A stretch of DNA of 5,597 bases, taken from contig DASQDR010000178.1 in assembly GCA_035634055.1 (NCBI GenBank), forward strand, positions 1 through 5,597, given 5' to 3'. Made by a program: the position numbers and the translations under genes. The notes beneath the pieces are model-generated. The model did not search any database. It saw only the letters and a program-made list of their open reading frames with translations, and was not told the origin of the DNA. This document shows, piece after piece, positions 1 to 4,555 of the stretch (its first letter is position 1; the number at the start of each line of letters is the position of its first letter). This DNA comes from JAICTV01 sp035634055 (GTDB lineage: Bacteria; Planctomycetota; Phycisphaerae; Tepidisphaerales; Tepidisphaeraceae).

Positions 1-498
1 TACAACATGGCCGGGTGGCGCGTCGGGTTCTGCTGCGGCAACAGCGAGATGGTCAAGGCGCTGGCGACGATCAAGGGTTACTACGACTACGGCATGTTCG
101 CCGGCATCCAGATCGCCAGCGTGATCGCCATGCGCGAGTGCAAGGAGACGCCGCAGCTCCAGAGCAAGATCTACGAGCAGCGCCGCGACGTGGTTTGCGC
201 GGGGCTGGACAAGCTGGGCTGGAGCTACGACCGCCCGCTGGCGTCGATGTTCGTCTGGGCGAAGATCAACCCCGAGCACTACCGCGCCGGCGAGGGGTCG
301 ATCGACTTCTGCCTGCGGATGATGGACGAGGCCGAGGTCGCGCTGGCGCCTGGCCGCGCCTTCGGAGAGAACGGCGAGGGGTACGTCCGGATCGCGCTAG
401 TCGAAAATGAGCAGCGGCTGAAGCAGGCGATGCGCAACCTGGAGCGGGCCCTGGTCCCGCGCAAGCCAAAGCCCAGGCGCGAGCCGGCAAAGGCGTAG
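1..498 (+). CDS. PLP-dependent aminotransferase class I/II, AlaC/DapL-like (C-terminal part, 5' end outside window)
   Basis: This is the C-terminal 165 residues of a fold-type I aminotransferase, open at the left edge; the first codon in the window is already in frame. It begins YNMAGWRVGF, the segment that directly follows the PLP-binding lysine in this family, so the Schiff-base lysine lies about two residues outside the window. The Arg in GWRVGF corresponds to the phosphate-binding arginine. GEGYVRIALVENEQRL (about residues 123-138) contains the arginine that binds the substrate carboxylate. KGYYDYGMF and PLASMFVWAKI fit the AlaC/LL-diaminopimelate aminotransferase-like branch. Such cytosolic enzymes transfer the amino group between amino acids and 2-oxo acids, typically alanine/pyruvate with glutamate/2-oxoglutarate. 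The exact substrate cannot be read from this fragment. The C-terminus has a basic, proline-rich tail (PRKPKPRREPAKA). A candidate terminator follows 16 bases after the stop, so this is probably the last gene of its transcript. Confidence 0.93.
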   Translation, partial: YNMAGWRVGFCCGNSEMVKALATIKGYYDYGMFAGIQIASVIAMRECKETPQLQSKIYEQRRDVVCAGLDKLGWSYDRPLASMFVWAKINPEHYRAGEGSIDFCLRMMDEAEVALAPGRAFGENGEGYVRIALVENEQRLKQAMRNLERALVPRKPKPRREPAKA

Positions 499-514
499 GG
501 CCCGCCGGCACTTC

Positions 515-542
515 GGTCGCGCGGCGCGCGGTCCATTTTTTT
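515..542 (+). terminator. Candidate intrinsic terminator after the aminotransferase gene
   Basis: GGTCGCGC (515-522) and GCGCGGTC (526-533) form an 8-bp stem with a three-base loop; six pairs are Watson-Crick and two are G-U. Two bases later there is a run of seven T (536-542). Position and shape fit Rho-independent termination of the aminotransferase transcript. The stem is short and includes two wobbles, so this is a moderate call. Confidence 0.5.
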
Positions 543-543
543 C

Positions 544-1551
544 TTGGTCACGCGCGACGTGTCCGTCAACATGTTCAGCAACATGACCGACACCGCACTG
601 GCCGACCCGATCGCCCCGCTGCGCCCGCCGGAGAAATCCGCCTACCTAGAGACCGACACGTTCTGCGTGGAGTGCGGCTACAACCTGCACGCGCAACCGG
701 TGACGCGCGACGAGCGGCTGGGGATCTTCATCTGCCGCTGCCCGGAGTGCGGCCGGTTCCATCCGGCCGGCACCGGCGTCACCGCCACCAGCACGTGGCT
801 CCGCCGCTTCGCCACGGCGCTGCTGGGAATATGGGTGATGATCGCGCTGAGCGCGATTGTGACCACCGGCATCTGCATGGGCGCGCTGCACGTCGCGCAC
901 ATCGAGAGCTACACTTACCGCGCCGTCGTCACCGCCGACGGGCGCCCGGCGGAGTGGAAGCAGGTCAAGACGCCCGGCGGCGGGACGTCGTACCAGGTCG
1001 TCGCCAAGGGGACCACCCAGCCGGCCGCGACTTGGAAAACCATCTACACCACGACGCCGCCCGCGCGGGACGACCAAAATCCATGGATGGGAGGGCGCTA
1101 CCAGCGCGCCCAGCGGTGGGAGGAGTTCTTCGTCTTCACCGGCTTCGGCGCCGCCCTGGGGCTGGTGGCGGGCGTGCTCACCGTCGTCTTCTTCTGGCAC
1201 TGGAAGAAGCGCCGCTACCTGCTGACGACGCTGCTCCCGCTGTCGGCGGCGGCGTTCATGATCGTCATCTACGCCGTCAACGATGACTTCCAGCCGGTCC
1301 TCGGCTACGCCACGCGCGTCTCGCTCGGGCACGCGGCGTGGCAGGCGGCGTGGATGTGCCTGGGGATCCTGATCGGCCGGCCGGTCGCGCGCGGGATCCT
1401 GCGGACGATCGTCCCACCGAACCCGCGGCAGCACTTCAACTTCCTCTGGCACGCCGACGGCAAGAAGCCCCCGCCCGCCCGGCCCAGCGGCGCGATGGCC
1501 GCGACGCCAACGCAAACGCAAACGCACACGCCCTCGTCCGCCGCCGGCTGA
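544..1551 (+). CDS. Zinc-ribbon membrane protein of unknown function, four predicted transmembrane helices
   Basis: I do not recognise a named function. Counted from the TTG at 544, an N-terminal zinc ribbon has C41-x2-C44 and C66-x2-C69 knuckles (FCVECGYNL and CRCPECGRF). One hydrophobic helix follows at about 89-112. A polar domain of roughly 80 residues (about 117-194), rich in Thr, Gly and Trp, lies between helices 1 and 2. Three more helices lie near 195-218, 226-245 and 259-280. The C-terminal tail of about 55 residues is Pro/Thr/Ala-rich. By the positive-inside rule (the KKRR at 221-224) the ribbon and tail should be cytoplasmic and the polar domain outside. The CxxCGYNL...CPECG pattern is one I associate with planctomycete membrane proteins. 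The start is uncertain: TTG 544 abuts the candidate terminator's T-run and has no Shine-Dalgarno, so ATG 571 or ATG 583 may be the real start. All three keep the ribbon. The next gene begins five bases after the stop. Confidence 0.82.
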   Translation: MVTRDVSVNMFSNMTDTALADPIAPLRPPEKSAYLETDTFCVECGYNLHAQPVTRDERLGIFICRCPECGRFHPAGTGVTATSTWLRRFATALLGIWVMIALSAIVTTGICMGALHVAHIESYTYRAVVTADGRPAEWKQVKTPGGGTSYQVVAKGTTQPAATWKTIYTTTPPARDDQNPWMGGRYQRAQRWEEFFVFTGFGAALGLVAGVLTVVFFWHWKKRRYLLTTLLPLSAAAFMIVIYAVNDDFQPVLGYATRVSLGHAAWQAAWMCLGILIGRPVARGILRTIVPPNPRQHFNFLWHADGKKPPPARPSGAMAATPTQTQTHTPSSAAG

Positions 1552-1556
1552 GCCAG

Positions 1557-1850
1557 ATGCTGGCCGCCATCGACCCCACCTTCGTCCTCGTCAACCGGCT
1601 GGAGGCGGGCCTGTGGATCGCGATTGCCGTGATCCTCGGCATCGCGTCGGCCTACCTGCGCGGCGCTGAGCGGCGGGACGCAATCGTCGCCGCCGTGGCG
1701 TTCACGTTTTTCGGGCTCAGCGATATCGTCGAGACCCGCACCGGCGCCTGGTGGCGGCCGTGGTGGCTGCTGGCGTGGAAGGCGGCGTGTGTCGTCGCGT
1801 TCGTCGTCCTGCTGGCGCGCGAGGCGCGGCGGTGGAAGCGGCGACGGTGA
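1557..1850 (+). CDS. Small membrane protein of unknown function (97 aa, three predicted helices)
   Basis: The frame is open further upstream, but the sensible start is ATG 1557, five bases after the stop of the zinc-ribbon gene; upstream codons would overlap that gene. No Shine-Dalgarno is seen, and the spacing suggests translational coupling. The product is almost entirely membrane-embedded: helices at about 17-34, 42-58 and 69-87, then a strongly basic end (REARRWKRRR). The linker FFGLSDIVETRTGAWWRPWW, between helices 2 and 3, is Trp-rich with Asp, Glu and Arg. It looks like a conserved signature rather than random translation, which is the main reason to accept the gene. Function is unknown. 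Being paired with the zinc-ribbon membrane protein suggests a shared membrane role, but nothing in the sequence says what it is. Confidence 0.72.
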   Translation: MLAAIDPTFVLVNRLEAGLWIAIAVILGIASAYLRGAERRDAIVAAVAFTFFGLSDIVETRTGAWWRPWWLLAWKAACVVAFVVLLAREARRWKRRR

Positions 1851-1943
1851 CGGGCCGGCTAATGTGCCACCGCGCGAAACCGCGCCCGTTCAAGTCTTCA
1901 GTTCGTCAATGCACAAGCTCCGCCGCGCCGGCCCTCACCCCCA

Positions 1944-1969
1944 CCCTCTCCCGGCGTACCGGGAGAGGG
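1944..1969. repeat. REP-like palindrome in the convergent intergenic region
   Basis: CCCTCTCCCGG (1944-1954) and CCGGGAGAGGG (1959-1969) form a perfect 11-bp inverted repeat around CGTA. The preceding CCCTCACCCCCA belongs to the same pattern. From memory, CCCTCACCC...CCCTCTCCCGG-N4-CCGGGAGAGGG is a common dispersed intergenic element in high-GC bacterial genomes, and its spurious translations (such as PHPHPLPAYRERE here) recur in databases. It lies between convergent genes, a usual place for REP-type elements, and could act as a bidirectional terminator or protect 3' ends. Only one copy is in the window, so its dispersed nature is not shown here. Confidence 0.65.
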
Positions 1970-1989
1970 AGCAGGACATCTGCTCCCTC
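1965..1989 (-). terminator. Second perfect hairpin at the 3' end of the regulator gene (terminator-like, no T-run)
   Basis: GAGGGAGCAG (1965-1974) and CTGCTCCCTC (1980-1989) form a perfect 10-bp stem with a five-base loop. It overlaps two bases of the regulator's TGA stop (1988-1990) and shares GAGGG (1965-1969) with the neighbouring REP-like palindrome. The two stems therefore cannot form together at full length. No T-run follows on either strand, so a classic intrinsic terminator is unlikely. Protection of the 3' end or Rho-assisted pausing is possible. Confidence 0.45.
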
Positions 1990-2380
1990 ACGCCGTGGAC
2001 AACCCGCCGCCGCCGCGCTCGGGCGCGGGCGTCGCGCGGGCGGCGTTGGAGACCACCTTCTCCAACTCCGCGATGTAGTCCAAAAACCGCTTCCGCCCGG
2101 TGCGCGTGATGCGGCAAGTGGTTTGCGGCCGGCCGGCGCCGGTCTGTTTTTCGATGTCGACCAGCCCCGCCTCCTTCAAGACCTGCAACTGCCGGCTGAG
2201 GTTCCCGTCGGTGAGCGCGCACAGATCCTTCAGGTCGTTGAAGGTCAGCCCCGCCTCGTGGCTGGCCAGCGACGACAGGATCGCCAGCCTCGCGCGCTCG
2301 TGAATAATGCGGTCGAGCCCCTCGTACGCGTACGTTCCGCTGGGCGGCGGGTTGGGCTTGTCGCGCTTCTCAGCGGCCAT
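1988..2380 (-). CDS. Winged-helix transcriptional regulator (MarR/ArsR-like, HTH_34-type)
   Basis: A 130-residue cytosolic DNA-binding protein. After a proline-rich N-terminus comes the family-typical opening GLDRIIHERARLAILSSL (about 21-38). The helix-turn-helix follows (about 45-70), with recognition helix TDGNLSRQLQVLKEAG, then a beta-wing (about 73-92) containing GRPQTTCRIT and a C-terminal helix that probably dimerises. Phrases such as FNDLKDLCALTDGNLS match the winged-helix family Pfam calls HTH_34. No ligand-binding domain is present, and I see no obvious metal site. The start at 2380 has GGAG seven bases upstream. It overlaps the end of the preceding membrane-protein gene by 11 bases, so the two are co-transcribed and probably translationally coupled. 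The inverted repeat at the front of that unit suggests autoregulation. The stop codon is embedded in a hairpin. The regulated signal is unknown. Confidence 0.92.
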   Translation of the reverse strand: MAAEKRDKPNPPPSGTYAYEGLDRIIHERARLAILSSLASHEAGLTFNDLKDLCALTDGNLSRQLQVLKEAGLVDIEKQTGAGRPQTTCRITRTGRKRFLDYIAELEKVVSNAARATPAPERGGGGLSTA

Positions 2381-3008
2381 CGCGTCGCTCCAGGTTCCAG
2401 TACAGCACGGCGGCGGCCAGCAGTTGCCCGACGCCGAAGGTCAGCGCCATCGCCCAAGGCGAAAACGCGTGCCGCCCGCGCGCCAGCACCAGGTCGAGCG
2501 CGCCGGCGAGCAGATAGTACCCGGCCACCAGCGTGATCCCGTGCGGCAGGAGCGTGCGCGACGCGAAGATCCCCAGGCTGAAGCAGACCGCCCACAGCCC
2601 CGGCAGCATCCAGGTCTGCTCGGTGAGGAAGCGGAAGTAGACGACGGTGAGGATCGCGCCCGCCGCCAACGACGGCACGAACCGCTCGACCGCTTCCAGC
2701 GTCCGCTCGTTCTGCAACGGGGACGCCAGCCGGCGGCAGCGCACGACCTGCTCGGCGCCGAAGATGGCCGCGCTGATGATCGCCAGCCCGCCCCAGAGGA
2801 TGAAGTAGCCCGGCAGGTGATGCCACGGGTCGGGCAGCAGCCGAGGCTGCACCGCCGCCGCGATGAGCGCGAGCACGCCGGTCAGGGCGGTCGTCTGCGC
2901 GCGGTATCCGCGGAAGACCCGCCCGCGCGTCATCTGCCGGCGGATCTCGGAGATCTGGTCCAGCGCGTTGGAAAGGTTGGAACGCATACGACCACGGTAC
3001 TTTACCAT
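2370..3008 (-). CDS. Six-helix membrane protein of unknown function, paired with the winged-helix regulator
   Basis: Up to 212 residues with six hydrophobic stretches at about 39-53, 66-85, 110-126, 133-150, 156-175 and 185-203, so an inner-membrane protein. The N-terminal soluble part (ALDQISEIRRQMTRGRVFRGY) looks conserved and amphipathic. No transporter signature, active site or ligand motif is visible, and I do not recognise a named function. Two starts are possible: ATG 3008, which lies in the middle of a perfect inverted repeat, or ATG 2987 (residue 8, MRSNLSNALDQ). I favour 2987. The inverted repeat would then sit just upstream as an operator, and the N-terminus would begin close to the conserved segment. 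Neither start has a good Shine-Dalgarno. The 3' end overlaps the regulator by 11 bases. Membrane protein plus small winged-helix regulator is a common two-gene pattern in which the regulator often controls its own unit. Confidence 0.88.
   Translation of the reverse strand: MVKYRGRMRSNLSNALDQISEIRRQMTRGRVFRGYRAQTTALTGVLALIAAAVQPRLLPDPWHHLPGYFILWGGLAIISAAIFGAEQVVRCRRLASPLQNERTLEAVERFVPSLAAGAILTVVYFRFLTEQTWMLPGLWAVCFSLGIFASRTLLPHGITLVAGYYLLAGALDLVLARGRHAFSPWAMALTFGVGQLLAAAVLYWNLERRDGR
2388..2391 (-). promoter_or_regulatory. Shine-Dalgarno of the regulator gene
   Basis: GGAG on the minus strand, seven bases before ATG 2380 and inside the coding sequence of the upstream membrane protein. It supports this start for the regulator and the overlapping gene arrangement. 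Confidence 0.6.
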
Positions 3009-3014
3009 GTAAAG
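3000..3014. promoter_or_regulatory. Candidate operator: CTTTAC-N3-GTAAAG inverted repeat
   Basis: A perfect 6-bp inverted repeat with a three-base centre, on an AT-rich island in very GC-rich DNA. The centre is the CAT complement of the upstream candidate start of the membrane-protein gene. If translation starts at ATG 2987, the site lies 12 bases upstream of the start, the usual place for a repressor site over a promoter. The obvious candidate binder is the dimeric winged-helix regulator encoded by the second gene of the unit. Binding is inference. I see no convincing -35/-10 pair to fix the promoter. Confidence 0.5.
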
Positions 3015-3160
3015 CTATCAGCGTCGAGTTGCAGATGACGCGGACCTTCGTGGCGGGAAGGGCGGCGCGAGGGCGGCGCACGTTCGACGTCGAAGACCAA
3101 GGGCGACGCGGGCGCGGGTTGGAGGGCGAAGCCGCGCGGAGCGGCGGGACGTGCCGTAAG

Positions 3161-4459
3161 CTACCCGATCGTCGCGGGGGAGGTGGGCGCGGCGGGATGG
3201 CGCGGGTCGGCTGGAGACGGCGTCATTGCCAGCGCTTGCTCCAGGCGGTCGCAGAACTGCCCGCAGAGGTACGCCTGCGTGAACCGGGCCGCCAGGACGC
3301 GCTGGGCGCGGTCGCCCATCGCCGCCAGTTCCTCGGGGGCGCGGGCGAGGAAGAAGTCGATGGCGGCGACGGCCGACTGCACGTCGCCGTGGGCGACGTG
3401 CCGGCCGATGTCGTTCTCGTCCAAAATGTCGGCGACGTGGCTCGGCCGGGGCCCCAGGAACAGGATCGGCCGGCCGACGGTCATCGCGCCGTAGATCTTG
3501 CACGGGTGGACGATCCCGACCATTTCCGGCCCGAGCGACACCACGTGCACGTCGGCCGCGCTAAGCGAGTAGCGCAGGTCGGCCAGCGGCTGGTAGGGGA
3601 GCGAGACGATGTTGGCGACGCTCTGCTCCGCCGCGAACGCCTCGACCTCCTTTTTGCCCAGCCCGCCGCCGATGAAGAAGAACCTGAGCCGCGGGTGGTC
3701 CTTGAACCGCGCCGCCGCCTCCAGCAGCGTGCGCAGCGGGTTGGCGGGGCTGTGGTTCCCGCTGTACATGATGACGAATTTGCCAGAAAGGTCGTGCTTG
3801 GCGCGGAACGGGTTCTGCTCGTGCGGCAGCGGGTCGAGGTGCGACTCGTGCGGCCACGGGGGCATCACGAGCATCTTGCGGTCGATGTCGGCGACGCGCC
3901 CGCGCAGGCGGTCAGCCATGAAGCGGTCGAGCGCGACCACGAGCGATGCGTTGCGGAGGATCAGTCGGTTGGCCGTCTCCAGCACGCGCGCCGTGAGCGA
4001 CGTGGGCTTGATCTTACCCATCGCGATGAGCTGGTCCGGGTTGAGGTCCATCGCCCAGTAGGCGATCGGCACCCGGCGGAACCAGTGGGCGATGGTCGCA
4101 ACGATCCCGATGAGCGGCGGGGAGGTGCTGAAGAAGATGCCGCCCAGCCGGCGCGTGGTCAGGCAGACCCAGATCGCCTGGACCATGAACGACGCGGTGC
4201 CGAGAACGCGCAGCAGGATGTGCTTCTTGCCGAAGGAGGCGAAGCCGAGCCGGCGGACCTCGACGCCCTTGAGGTTCTCGCGCTTCGGATAGCGGATCGA
4301 CGAATTCTCGTACCCGCGGGCCGAGGTGTAAACCCGCACGCGGTGCCCGCGCCGCGCCATCTCGATGGCGACGTCCGCCATGTGCTGCCCGACGCTGGCG
4401 GGATCGGGGACGAAGGTCTGGCTGATCACCAGAAGCGTTTTCGGCGGGCGTGGCGGCAT
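3161..4459 (-). CDS. Glycosyltransferase family 4, WbuB-like
   Basis: A 432-residue GT-B fold glycosyltransferase, expected to transfer a sugar from a nucleotide donor onto a lipid-linked or growing polysaccharide at the cytoplasmic face of the membrane. The N-terminal Rossmann domain opens with TLLVISQTFVPDPASVGQH (about 8-26) and MARRGHRVRVYTS, typical of acceptor-side domains. YWAMDLNPDQL (about 134-144) matches the WbuB-type subgroup. The donor domain begins at FVIMYSGNHSPANPL (about 228-242), with FFIGGG at 261-266. The donor-binding segment PEMVGIVHPCKIYGAMTVGR (311-330) has Glu312 and Lys321; Tyr-Gly stands where many GT4 enzymes have the second Glu of EX7E, as I recall for WbuB-like proteins. 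The 90-130 region is hydrophobic and may help membrane association. ATG 4459 lacks a Shine-Dalgarno and follows the repeat hairpin. The neighbouring sugar-nucleotide epimerase suggests a polysaccharide pathway. Donor and acceptor are unknown. Confidence 0.93.
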   Translation of the reverse strand: MPPRPPKTLLVISQTFVPDPASVGQHMADVAIEMARRGHRVRVYTSARGYENSSIRYPKRENLKGVEVRRLGFASFGKKHILLRVLGTASFMVQAIWVCLTTRRLGGIFFSTSPPLIGIVATIAHWFRRVPIAYWAMDLNPDQLIAMGKIKPTSLTARVLETANRLILRNASLVVALDRFMADRLRGRVADIDRKMLVMPPWPHESHLDPLPHEQNPFRAKHDLSGKFVIMYSGNHSPANPLRTLLEAAARFKDHPRLRFFFIGGGLGKKEVEAFAAEQSVANIVSLPYQPLADLRYSLSAADVHVVSLGPEMVGIVHPCKIYGAMTVGRPILFLGPRPSHVADILDENDIGRHVAHGDVQSAVAAIDFFLARAPEELAAMGDRAQRVLAARFTQAYLCGQFCDRLEQALAMTPSPADPRHPAAPTSPATIG

Positions 4460-4470
4460 GGCGAAAAGAA

Positions 4471-4502
4471 GGTGAAGCGGTGAAACGGTGAAGCGGTGAA
4501 GC
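4471..4502. repeat. Four tandem GGTGAARC octamers
   Basis: Four head-to-tail 8-bp units: GGTGAAGC (4471-4478), GGTGAAAC (4479-4486), GGTGAAGC (4487-4494) and GGTGAAGC (4495-4502). They begin 11 bases before the glycosyltransferase start. Inverted, less regular copies lie at 4519-4550. Three of the four units are identical and one differs by a single base, so the array looks recent or conserved. Confidence 0.85.
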
Positions 4503-4540
4503 AGTCAGGACGCTCCTACCGCTTCACCGCCTCACCGCCT
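4475..4540 (-). promoter_or_regulatory. Long RNA hairpin between the epimerase and glycosyltransferase genes (attenuator-like)
   Basis: In the minus-strand transcript, 4540-4518 pairs with 4497-4475 to form an uninterrupted 23-bp stem: 20 Watson-Crick pairs and three G-U. On the plus strand the three wobbles would be A-C mismatches, so the fold is better in the direction the genes are transcribed. The 20-base loop holds a small 4-bp hairpin (AGGA 4507-4510 with TCCT 4514-4517). Downstream in the transcript comes a weak U-rich stretch (4470-4463, UUCUUUUC), then the glycosyltransferase start. It could be a partial terminator, an RNA-processing or stability element separating the two genes, or simply a repeat-derived structure. 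An alternative pairing, 4496-4505 with 4541-4550 (10 bp), overlaps it by two bases. Confidence 0.55.
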
Positions 4541-4555
4541 ACTGCTTCACGTGTT

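Noticed and set aside
646..1527. 293-codon open frame antisense to the zinc-ribbon membrane protein
   Set aside because: Arg/Gly/Asp-rich low-complexity translation. The plus strand has zinc-ribbon cysteines and coherent membrane helices, so this is a shadow.
1751..2536. 261-codon open frame crossing the convergent junction on the plus strand
   Set aside because: It runs through the REP-like repeat (giving the familiar spurious peptide LTPTLSRRTGRG) and antisense to the regulator, with no domain content.
2245..3081. 278-codon open frame on the minus strand in another frame of the membrane protein and regulator
   Set aside because: It overlaps two better-supported genes on the same strand, and its translation is Arg/Ala/Pro-rich without membrane segments.
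3131..3160. Terminator hairpin after the glycosyltransferase gene
   Set aside because: Short GC-rich self-complementarity exists (GCCGC...GCGGC), but it has only five pairs and no T-run follows on the minus strand.
3029..4483. 484-codon open frame on the plus strand, antisense to the glycosyltransferase
   Set aside because: The opposite strand encodes a clear GT4 protein with family motifs. The plus-strand translation is Arg/Val/Asp/Glu-rich low complexity with no domain, as expected for a frame mirrored across a GC-rich gene.
4471..4550. CRISPR-like array
   Set aside because: Units are 8 bp and contiguous with no unique spacers, and no cas gene is present.
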